From Stygiolobus caldivivus (GTDB lineage Archaea > Thermoproteota > Thermoprotei_A > Sulfolobales > Sulfolobaceae): DNA of 64,000 nucleotides. Made by a program: the position numbers and the translations under genes. Numbering within the stretch: the first letter of the stretch is position 1; every line of letters starts with the position of its first letter. The stretch spans positions 2,454,501-2,518,500 of the forward strand of contig NZ_AP024597.1 of NCBI RefSeq assembly GCF_019704315.1. The letters are read 5' to 3'. Shown one piece after another: positions 57,012 through 64,000 of this stretch. Below the pieces are notes generated by a model. The model made no database searches and was not told where the DNA came from. It saw nothing but the letters and a program-made list of their open reading frames with translations.

Positions 57012-58523
57012 GTGAGATATTTTTCCTTCGCTTCTTAGCCTATAAACTCTGTATGTAGGTGTTACAGTAGAAGGATGGTTAGCTATAACTTGATCGATCC
57101 TACTTACCGCAGTCTTGGACGGAGAGTTAAGAATTGCCTGAGGATTTTTATACGCCTCGTCAATTATTTGCCTGATTGCCTCAGCATAACTATCTAAAAC
57201 TTCCTTAGGCTCCGTCTCTGTAGGTTCTATCATTAATGCCTCTTCAACATTTGGTGGAAAGTAAATTGTAGGTGCATAGAAACCCCTATCGATTAGGGCC
57301 TTAGCAATATCATTAGCAGAGACACCGGTATCATTAAATAAAGGCTTGGCAGAAAATACTACCTCGTGTTTTCTAGGCCTATCGGAAAAAGGTAGGGATA
57401 ATCCCCTCAAATCCTTCAACTTACTGATCAGATAATTTGTAGCTAAGGTACTCATCTTTCCTACCATCGATAACCCTTTAGAGCCTAGTCCCAAAATATA
57501 CGCATAAGCTCTGGCGACGTTCCCTATATTGCCGTAAAATGTAGCTATTTTCCCTATACTCCTTGAAGGTACGTAATCGAAGGTAAATTTACCATCTTTT
57601 TTCTGAACTAATGGATATGGTAAATACTCTACCATTTCTCCCTTAGCACATATAGCACCAGCCCCTGGTCCTCCACCTCCATGAGGGACACCGAAGGTCT
57701 TGTGTAAATTAATGTGGACTATATCAAAACCCATATCGCCAGGTCTAACGACACCTAGTATTCCATTTAAATTAGCACCATCGTAATATAATTTAGCATC
57801 AACGCTGTGCAAAACCTTTGAAATCTCTAAGATTTCACTTTCAAACAGACCCAGAGTGTTAGGGTTAGTAAGCATAAAACCTGCAGTTTTCTCGTTAGTA
57901 ACCTCTTTTAAGACATCAAGATCTACTAGTCCTTCTTTGTTTGTTCTAATATATACTACTTTATAACCTCCCATAGCAGCACTCGCTGGGTTTGTACCAT
58001 GAGCTGAATCTGCAACTAACATTTCATCACGATTTCGTCTATTTTTATCCTCATGATATTTCTTTATCATTAAAACTCCGGCTAATTCCCCAGCAGCACC
58101 TGCTGGAACTTGTAAACTACATTGGTCCATACCAGTCATTTCAGCTAACATACTCTGCATTTCGTATACCATTTCAAGAATACCTTGTACAGTGTCGAAG
58201 TCTTGAAGCGGGTGATAATCAGAAACTAATGAGCTTACTTTCTCTTCTATCTTTGGGTTATACTTCATAGTGCATGAACCTAGAGGCATAAAACCCGTAT
58301 CAACACCAAAACTCATCTGCGAAAGCCTTATGAAATGCCTTATAACTTCAAGCTCTGATACTTGGGGTAGTTCCGGTTGCTTAGCCCTCTTTAATTTACT
58401 AGGTAACTTAATCTCAACGTTTTCTCTAATCTCCTTCTCGGTTGGTATTAAGACACCTACTCTATTGCTAGTACTCTTGTATTCTGTGATTAACTGTTCA
58501 TCCCATTTAGCTTGCCTCCACAC
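57003..58523 (-). CDS. gcvPB: Glycine dehydrogenase (decarboxylating) subunit 2
   Basis: PLP-containing half of the P-protein, which decarboxylates glycine and passes aminomethyl to GcvH. 506 residues. The PLP lysine is in INLHKTFGVPHGGGGPGAG near 270. MPLGSCTMKYNP near 82 and HGTNPASAAMGGY near 175 are conserved. Its start overlaps the end of gcvPA by 17 bases. Confidence 0.95.
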   Translation of the reverse strand: MWRQAKWDEQLITEYKSTSNRVGVLIPTEKEIRENVEIKLPSKLKRAKQPELPQVSELEVIRHFIRLSQMSFGVDTGFMPLGSCTMKYNPKIEEKVSSLVSDYHPLQDFDTVQGILEMVYEMQSMLAEMTGMDQCSLQVPAGAAGELAGVLMIKKYHEDKNRRNRDEMLVADSAHGTNPASAAMGGYKVVYIRTNKEGLVDLDVLKEVTNEKTAGFMLTNPNTLGLFESEILEISKVLHSVDAKLYYDGANLNGILGVVRPGDMGFDIVHINLHKTFGVPHGGGGPGAGAICAKGEMVEYLPYPLVQKKDGKFTFDYVPSRSIGKIATFYGNIGNVARAYAYILGLGSKGLSMVGKMSTLATNYLISKLKDLRGLSLPFSDRPRKHEVVFSAKPLFNDTGVSANDIAKALIDRGFYAPTIYFPPNVEEALMIEPTETEPKEVLDSYAEAIRQIIDEAYKNPQAILNSPSKTAVSRIDQVIANHPSTVTPTYRVYRLRSEGKISHLK

Positions 58524-59877
58524 TTTCTATCACCTCTTTAATTTCAGAAATTAAAGTATCGATCATTTTTTTAGTGTGCACTTCGGTAACGCAGAACAAC
58601 GCTTCACTTTTACCGATCTGTATTCCCCCTAAAATCCCCCTCTTCAGTAGGTGAGAGTGTATTAATGAGTAGTCGATAGGAAACCTTAATGCAAATTCTT
58701 CAAAGAAATCGCCTTGATAAGCTGACGTTACACCTTTTATACTCTCAAGTTTTTGCTTAGTATAATGGCTTCTCGCATATATTTCTTCAGCCATTGCTTT
58801 AAGTCCGTGCTTTCCTAGAAGTGACAAGAATACCGCATTGGCAATTGCCATTAGTGCTTCATTAGTGGTAATATTTGATGTAGCTTTTTCCCTTCTTGCA
58901 AACTGCTCTCTTGTTTGTAGTATCAAAGTAAAAGCCTTATTGCCATTTGAGTCTTTAGTAAGGCCGACGATTCTACCGGGCATCTGCCTTACTAGTTGTC
59001 CATCCCACCTTGTAGCCATTATACCTACTAGTGGCCCTCCGTAATTTAGTGGAAGACCTAATTCTTGTCCATCACTTACAGCTATATCAATTTCGTACTC
59101 TCCTGGAGGTTTAATAAGACCTAAAGATAGGGGGTTAACACCCATAATACTTATTGCTCCTACTTTTTTTGCGTAGTCTGTTATAGTTTCTATCTCTTCC
59201 TCAAAGACACCGTAATAATTTGGTTGTTGAATATATATAGCGGATATATCGTTGGAAGATGATATGATCTCTTTTGCTTTCTCATAATCTAGTTCGCCAG
59301 AGTATTTATCGTAAGGTATTTCTATAATTTTCAACCCCTTGCCATATACCCATGTCTTAAGTACCTCCTTGTGGTAAGGGTTTATATTGGCTGGAATAGC
59401 AATAGATGTCTTCTTATTAATTCTATTAGCCATCATTACAGCCTCAGCTAAGGCAGACCCCCAGTCATAAAGCGAAGCATTGACGACCTCTAGTTCAAAT
59501 AGCTCAGCAATTAAGCTTTGGTACTCAAAAAGGGCTTGAAGAAGCCCTTGAGTGATTTCAGGTTGGTAAGGAGTGTATGAAGTGTAAAATTCTGAACGAC
59601 TAATTATAAATTTTACAGCCTCGGGTACGTAATGAGGGCACTCTCCTCCACCCATAAATGGCGGAGTAAGTAATTTCATGTTTTTACTTTTTAGCTCTTT
59701 TAGCCGTAAAGTTATTTCGTATTCCGATAAGGGCTCCTTATAAGGTAAGTCAAAGTCCCCTTTTAAGAGAATTTCGTTGGGGACATCGGAAAAGAGGTCA
59801 TAAATGTCGTTAACGCCTATTACTTCCAGCATTTCTTTAATGCTTGCTAAGTTTGGTAACCAAGGATGCATCTCCAT
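58507..59877 (-). CDS. gcvPA: Glycine dehydrogenase (decarboxylating) subunit 1
   Basis: Partner half of the split P-protein. 456 residues, starting HPWLPNLASIKEMLEVIG and with FMGGGECPHYVPEAVKFI and YTPYQPEITQGLLQALFEYQ near 110, typical of the subunit. It overlaps gcvPB by 17 bases. It diverges from gcvT with only 37 bases between starts. Confidence 0.95.
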   Translation of the reverse strand: MEMHPWLPNLASIKEMLEVIGVNDIYDLFSDVPNEILLKGDFDLPYKEPLSEYEITLRLKELKSKNMKLLTPPFMGGGECPHYVPEAVKFIISRSEFYTSYTPYQPEITQGLLQALFEYQSLIAELFELEVVNASLYDWGSALAEAVMMANRINKKTSIAIPANINPYHKEVLKTWVYGKGLKIIEIPYDKYSGELDYEKAKEIISSSNDISAIYIQQPNYYGVFEEEIETITDYAKKVGAISIMGVNPLSLGLIKPPGEYEIDIAVSDGQELGLPLNYGGPLVGIMATRWDGQLVRQMPGRIVGLTKDSNGNKAFTLILQTREQFARREKATSNITTNEALMAIANAVFLSLLGKHGLKAMAEEIYARSHYTKQKLESIKGVTSAYQGDFFEEFALRFPIDYSLIHSHLLKRGILGGIQIGKSEALFCVTEVHTKKMIDTLISEIKEVIESVEAS

Positions 59878-59915
59878 ATAAATATCAACAAGTTATACTT
59901 GATCACGGTTAATAA
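59876..59915. promoter_or_regulatory. Compact divergent promoter of the gcv genes
   Basis: Between gcvPA and gcvT, ATATAAAT (59876-59884) is a TATA box for gcvT and a TTATTAAC stretch (about 59902-59909, minus strand) for gcvPA. The boxes lie next to each other's start codons. Both halves of the glycine cleavage system are thus controlled from one 40-base site. Confidence 0.45.
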
Positions 59916-60958
59916 TGTTTAGTTCACCTCTTTTGGATATTGAAACAAAGCTAAATGCCGATATAGGAGAATTTGCAGGCTGGCAAATGCCGATGAAATA
60001 TACTAGTTATCTAGATGAACACTTAGCAGTTAGGTCGTCATGTGCTTTCTTCGACCTCTCTCACATGGGAAGATTACGAATTAAAGGGAAAATAGACGAA
60101 CTTGACAAGTTAGTAGCAAAGGAAATAAAGAAAGAAAAAATCGGAAAAATGATAGGACCTACTGCATTCCTTAACGATAAGGGAGGGTTTGAGGATGACG
60201 TAATGTTATATAAGGTAAATGAGGATGAATTTCTAGTAGTTACAAACGCAATAAATAGAGAGAAAATAATAAACTGGATAAGAAAAAACTCACAGCTTAA
60301 CGTAGAAGACCTTACCTTTGATCTAGCTATGATAGCCATTCAGGGAAGAACCGTGTGGAATATAATAGAAAAAGTCGAGTTACAACCATTAGAGTTTAAG
60401 CTAAATACCAAGTACATGAATGAGGAAGTATACCTCATAAGTAGATCTGGCTGGACTGGAGAGGACGGTATAGAAATATGGGGAAGACCAGAAACACTTT
60501 CAAGACTTATTATAAAACTTGTCAACCTAGGTGTGAAACCTGCAGGACTTATCACAAGGGATAGCCTGAGGCAAGAAATGGGATTCGTACTCTATGGGGA
60601 AGACATTGATTCCTTTATTACACCAGTCGAAGCGAGGTATTGGGTATTTTCTCTAGATAAAGAATTTATTGGAAGAGAAAAAATAGTTGAGCAATTAAAG
60701 ACTGGAGTAGATAAGATAAGAATAGGGTTTAAAGGTAAGAAGAATGAAAGAACCATTCCCAGAAAAGATAACCCTTTCATGGTTTTAGGGAATAAAGTTG
60801 GATACGTGACCAGTAGTACCTATAGCCCTTATCTAAATAGGGTAATTGGAATGGGTTACGTTAAACCTGATCACCTTTACTTAGGTTTTAACTTAAACGT
60901 TGATGTAAGGGGAAAAATGATAGATGTAAAAATATCGGACTTCCCATTAATTGGGTGA
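59915..60958 (+). CDS. gcvT: Glycine cleavage system T protein
   Basis: Aminomethyltransferase that moves the one-carbon unit from GcvH to tetrahydropterin. 347 residues, with FAGWQMPMKYTSYLDEHLAVR near the start, FFDLSHMGRLRIKG, and SRSGWTGEDGIEIWG near 175. It is 6 bases before gcvH. Confidence 0.95.
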   Translation: MFSSPLLDIETKLNADIGEFAGWQMPMKYTSYLDEHLAVRSSCAFFDLSHMGRLRIKGKIDELDKLVAKEIKKEKIGKMIGPTAFLNDKGGFEDDVMLYKVNEDEFLVVTNAINREKIINWIRKNSQLNVEDLTFDLAMIAIQGRTVWNIIEKVELQPLEFKLNTKYMNEEVYLISRSGWTGEDGIEIWGRPETLSRLIIKLVNLGVKPAGLITRDSLRQEMGFVLYGEDIDSFITPVEARYWVFSLDKEFIGREKIVEQLKTGVDKIRIGFKGKKNERTIPRKDNPFMVLGNKVGYVTSSTYSPYLNRVIGMGYVKPDHLYLGFNLNVDVRGKMIDVKISDFPLIG

Positions 60959-60964
60959 TAGTCT

Positions 60965-61387
60965 ATGAGCAATGAGGAAATCGTAGGAGGGAAATACAAG
61001 GTCTTAAAAGACAGATATTATACGGAAACTGATGAGTGGATAACAATAGAAAATAATACGGCAAAAGTAGGGATTACAGATTATGCCCAGAAGAAGTTAA
61101 GAGATATTGTAGGTGTAGATCTCCCGCAAGTAGGGAGAGAAGTAAGGTTAGGTGAACAAGTAGCCACTGTAGAATCAGTAAAGGCTGCAGCTGATATATA
61201 TTCACCGCTTTCAGGAAAAATAACCGAGGTTAACGAGGAGTTAACGACATCACCAGAACTAATAAATAAAGACCCTTATGGGAACGGTTGGATATTCAAA
61301 TTAGAACTTTCAGATACAAAAGAGATCGAAAAATTGTTAAGTTACGAACAATATATAGATACAATTAAAAAGAGAGAGGGCTTGTAA
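60965..61387 (+). CDS. gcvH: Glycine cleavage system H protein
   Basis: Lipoyl carrier protein of the glycine cleavage system. 140 residues. The lipoyl lysine is K73 in [16 protein letters not shown]. It is followed 1 base later by the PAC2 gene, so all three are likely one operon. No lipoate ligase is in the window. Confidence 0.95.
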   Translation: MSNEEIVGGKYKVLKDRYYTETDEWITIENNTAKVGITDYAQKKLRDIVGVDLPQVGREVRLGEQVATVESVKAAADIYSPLSGKITEVNEELTTSPELINKDPYGNGWIFKLELSDTKEIEKLLSYEQYIDTIKKREGL

Positions 61388-61388
61388 A

Positions 61389-62129
61389 ATGTCAGTAGAA
61401 GTTTTAGAAGATTACCAGCCTATTCTTACAAAGCCTTCATATATGGTTGTAGGAATGCCAGACGCAGGTTTAGTAGGTGTTATAGCAACAGAGTACTTAA
61501 TTGAAAAACTTGGACTAAAGGAATTTGGATCGATATATGCACCGGGATTATTACCGCCTATATCTCATGTTAAGGACGGAATAGCGAAATCCCCAATAAA
61601 ACTCTACCACGGGAATAACCTATTAGTTTTTCACTCGTGGATAGCTATTCCTTCCGAAGCGCTGTTTCCGATATCTAAGGAAATCGTAAAAATAGCTAAA
61701 AAATATGGGATATCTACTATTATTTCTATAACCGGACTTCCTATAGAGGACAGGCTAAATACTACTACAATAAATGCATATTGGATAGGTAACGGTCAGG
61801 AAGTTGCACAAGAAATGGAAAAAATAGGTTTGATGAAGAAGTTCGGCGACGGATACATTGCTGGTCCTTACGCTCCCCTGTTGATTGAATCTAGAAAGGA
61901 AAACTTAAATAACTTTACAATAGTAGTGGAGTCCTTTCTAGACCTACCGGACCCGGAGGCATCTGCATTAGCACTGTCTATCCTTTCTAAATATGTAGGG
62001 TTCAATATATCAGTAGACGAACTGATGCAGGAAGCAGAAGAAATTAGAGAAAAGATTAAAGGTTTAATGGCACAAACTAAAGCAGAACTTCCTAAGTATG
62101 CTTCTGGGAAACCGATGACATATGCGTGA
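61389..62129 (+). CDS. PAC2-family protein (proteasome-assembly-chaperone-like)
   Basis: 246 residues of the archaeal PAC2 family. YMVVGMPDAGLVGVIATEYLIEKLG near 18 and the LPPISHVKDG segment are characteristic; FLDLPDPEASALALSILSKYVG is near the end. Archaeal members may bind proteasome core parts or RNA/ATP-grasp partners; the function is uncertain. It is in line after gcvH and before the Hsp20-like gene. Confidence 0.85.
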   Translation: MSVEVLEDYQPILTKPSYMVVGMPDAGLVGVIATEYLIEKLGLKEFGSIYAPGLLPPISHVKDGIAKSPIKLYHGNNLLVFHSWIAIPSEALFPISKEIVKIAKKYGISTIISITGLPIEDRLNTTTINAYWIGNGQEVAQEMEKIGLMKKFGDGYIAGPYAPLLIESRKENLNNFTIVVESFLDLPDPEASALALSILSKYVGFNISVDELMQEAEEIREKIKGLMAQTKAELPKYASGKPMTYA

Positions 62130-62135
62130 GCTGAA

Positions 62136-62507
62136 ATGCCCGTATTTAAAGACTTAGATGAATTAATTAGATATCTTATAGCTAAGCAAGAGGAAGAATT
62201 CGATGCAATTGAACAAGAAATAAAAAGGCAATTCGCTGAGGTGGAAAACTTCATTAGGTCTGCATCTCCTCTATACTCTATCGAGGAACTACAAGATTGT
62301 TATAAGTACCTTTTAGATATACCTAAAGCTGATACTTCCAGTCTTAAGATAGTGACATCAGACAATGTGTTAAAAGTGTACTGTAAAACAAACAGTGGCA
62401 GAGTTTACCATCTAAAGTTTACAATACCCCCTGATGCCGACCCTAATACGGTAGAAATAACCAGACACAAGTGGTTAATTGTAATAACAGTTAAAAAGAA
62501 GCACTGA
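62136..62507 (+). CDS. Small alpha-crystallin/CS-like protein
   Basis: 123 residues: a helical N-terminus (VFKDLDELIRYLIAKQEEEF and a following charged helix) and a C-terminal strand-rich half (SSLKIVTSDNVLKVYCKT, YHLKFTIPPDADPNTVEITR, WLIVITVKKK). The last strands resemble an alpha-crystallin domain, suggesting a small heat-shock-like chaperone, but the match is by eye only. Confidence 0.5.
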   Translation: MPVFKDLDELIRYLIAKQEEEFDAIEQEIKRQFAEVENFIRSASPLYSIEELQDCYKYLLDIPKADTSSLKIVTSDNVLKVYCKTNSGRVYHLKFTIPPDADPNTVEITRHKWLIVITVKKKH

Positions 62508-62580
62508 ATTTTATAAAGACTTAGAATAAATTAGAAATGTTTATATAAACGCCGTTTAAGTTTAATAATAGGGAACTATT

Positions 62581-63582
62581 TTGACCGAGGAAACTAATAA
62601 AAGCCCGAAGGACGTAGAAACAAGAAAAGTCCAAAGGTTAGGCTCATCTTCTCTTTTTATAACATTACCCAAAAAATGGATAAACAAGTGGGGTATAAAG
62701 CCCGGAGATAAGATTATAATGGAGATATCTGAAGACGGTACGCTTAGATTAGTAGCTGAGAAAGTAAAGGTAAATTATAACAGAAGAAATGTCAGAGTAG
62801 ACATAGATAGTTATAAGCAACCTATGGTCACGGCAATACCTTGTCTTTACATCCTTGGCTATGACGAGATAATGTTTACATCTAAAAAGAACATAGACCC
62901 AAAGGAATTTGAAGATGTTATAAATTACTCTAAACACCTAGTAGGGATAGAAGTAGCTGAAACAAATGAAAATAGTATAAAACTCGATTGTTTGTTGGAC
63001 ACTGAAAAAATCGGTGCTGAGTCGCTTCTCAGAAGAATACTTAACATTGCATCAAGGAAGGTTGACGAGATTTTAGCATACTTGAAAGGACAGCAGATAA
63101 ATGAAGTACAGCCCAGTATAGAAGATTTGAAGAGAGTACAACTGATGCTTTTAAGGAGGAGTATGGGAGGCAGATATACTTCCGAAAGAGACACTTTAAG
63201 GAATTTTATAATAGCAATCAACTCAATAATAATTCTCCGAGTCTACAATATTATGACTAAGCTAAGTAACTTTATAAAGAACACAAAATCCTCTTTAACA
63301 GCTGAACAAATAAAAATACTGACGGATATGTTCCAGAAAATAAACGACCTATTTGATGAGATCATTATGACAATACTTTTCCCGAGCGTGAAGAGAATAT
63401 CGAACGGCTATAACATTATCTCACAGCTTAAACAAGGATTAGAACAACTTAACATACAAGATCTATTGATAAAGAATTACCTCGAAGAACTAGTCCAAAG
63501 CTTGGAAGAGGCATTAACCAACTCCTCTTGTTCAATATTTTTGGAGGAATTACCTTGGATAGAGAGAAATTTTAATGCGTGA
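62581..63582 (+). CDS. PhoU-domain regulator with AbrB-like N-terminus
   Basis: 333 residues. The N-terminal AbrB/SpoVT-like swapped-hairpin DNA-binding region is RLGSSSLFITLPKKWINKWG, then IKPGDKIIMEIS. The rest is helical, of the PhoU type, with two helical repeats. Likely a phosphate- or metal-responsive transcription regulator. TTG start; TATA TTTATATAAA lies about 40 bases upstream. Confidence 0.8.
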   Translation: MTEETNKSPKDVETRKVQRLGSSSLFITLPKKWINKWGIKPGDKIIMEISEDGTLRLVAEKVKVNYNRRNVRVDIDSYKQPMVTAIPCLYILGYDEIMFTSKKNIDPKEFEDVINYSKHLVGIEVAETNENSIKLDCLLDTEKIGAESLLRRILNIASRKVDEILAYLKGQQINEVQPSIEDLKRVQLMLLRRSMGGRYTSERDTLRNFIIAINSIIILRVYNIMTKLSNFIKNTKSSLTAEQIKILTDMFQKINDLFDEIIMTILFPSVKRISNGYNIISQLKQGLEQLNIQDLLIKNYLEELVQSLEEALTNSSCSIFLEELPWIERNFNA

Positions 63583-63608
63583 GTAAAAAATAAGTATGGA
63601 GAAAAGTA

Positions 63609-64000
63609 ATGACTACATTAAAAATAAAAAACCTTCACGTCCAAGTTGAAGGGAAAGAAATACTAAAAGGGGTAGACCTTGAAATAAACTCCAAAGAAAT
63701 TCACGTGCTGATGGGACCTAACGGAAGCGGTAAGACGTCCCTGTCTTTAGCTATAATGGGGCATCCAAAGTATAAGGTCACAGAAGGCCAAATACTACTT
63801 GATAATGAAGACATAACAAACCTTGAGACTTATGAGAAAGTGAGAAAGGGTTTATTCCTAGCTTTTCAAAACCCAATAGAAATAAATGGGGTCAAACTTT
63901 CCACACTTCTAGTAGCGGAATACAACAGGATATACGGGTCATCAACACAACCACTACAAATAATTTCCCAAGTAAAGGAATTAAGTAAAACAGTAGGAAT
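63609..64000 (+). CDS. sufC: Fe-S cluster assembly ATPase SufC (3' end outside window)
   Basis: First 130 residues of an ABC ATPase that works with SufB and SufD. The Walker A is GPNGSGKTSL near 36, and FLAFQNPIEINGVKLSTLL near 85 is the SufC Q-loop region, which distinguishes it from other ABC proteins. The gene is cut by the window edge; sufB and sufD probably follow. Confidence 0.93.
   Translation, partial: MTTLKIKNLHVQVEGKEILKGVDLEINSKEIHVLMGPNGSGKTSLSLAIMGHPKYKVTEGQILLDNEDITNLETYEKVRKGLFLAFQNPIEINGVKLSTLLVAEYNRIYGSSTQPLQIISQVKELSKTVG

Noticed and set aside
1-64000. CRISPR arrays
   Set aside because: No set of regularly spaced 24-37-base repeats was seen anywhere in the window.

Overview
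The window is chromosomal DNA from a thermoacidophilic crenarchaeon of the order Sulfolobales. The evidence is a complete cdvABC cell-division locus plus a separate CdvB paralogue, the replication initiator WhiP, a thermosome subunit very like the Sulfolobus beta subunit, a trpBADFEGC operon with a TrpB2-type beta chain, Sulfolobus-type Ogg, NreA and RpoK, AT-rich leaderless promoters with TATA boxes about 26 bases before the start codon, and C/D-box sRNAs. The gene order resembles, from memory, the S. solfataricus SSO086x-SSO093x stretch. A Sulfurisphaera-like species would fit, but I cannot fix the genus.

Layout. 1-7.8 kb: argS (cut by the window edge), small Cys-rich proteins, thermosome beta, a degenerate TtuA/Ncs6-like protein, and whiP with a likely replication origin (oriC3) in the intergenic region beside it. 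7.8-16 kb: an AcoX-like kinase and a winged-helix regulator, argF, nreA, a PHP phosphoesterase and the overlapping thrC-lysC-asd genes. 16-22.7 kb: UbiD-family decarboxylase, CdvB2-type ESCRT-III, ppsA, ino1 and acyP. 22.7-30.2 kb: the trp operon, then an aspartate-type aminotransferase. 30-36 kb: valS, a flavoprotein, several small overlapping genes and ogg. 36.2-40.7 kb: serA and a class V aminotransferase behind a short ORF ending in seven serine codons, then rpoK and a type IA topoisomerase.

41-50.7 kb is the accessory part: an acyl-CoA synthetase with a CoA-transferase whose two subunits converge tail to tail, a YeeE/YedE sulfur-type transporter with a small membrane partner, an M28 peptidase, and a gene-poor zone with a DUF4143 ATPase, a perfect hairpin and decayed-looking sequence, closed by an intron-containing tRNA-Leu. 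50.8-64 kb returns to core genes: rpiA, cdvCBA, enolase, a signal peptidase, the glycine cleavage system (gcvPB, gcvPA, gcvT, gcvH), a PAC2-family protein, a PhoU/AbrB regulator and the start of sufC.

Functionally the window joins cell-cycle machinery (origin, ESCRT-III division) with amino-acid synthesis (Arg, Thr/Met/Lys branch, Trp, Ser, Gly) and lower gluconeogenesis (enolase, PEP synthase). The most interesting items are the Ser-rich leader ORF before the serine pathway genes, the inverted-repeat structure next to whiP, a catalytically dead TtuA/Ncs2-like protein, and two well-formed C/D-box sRNAs, one abutting the cdvA promoter and one overlapping the ribosome binding site of acyP.
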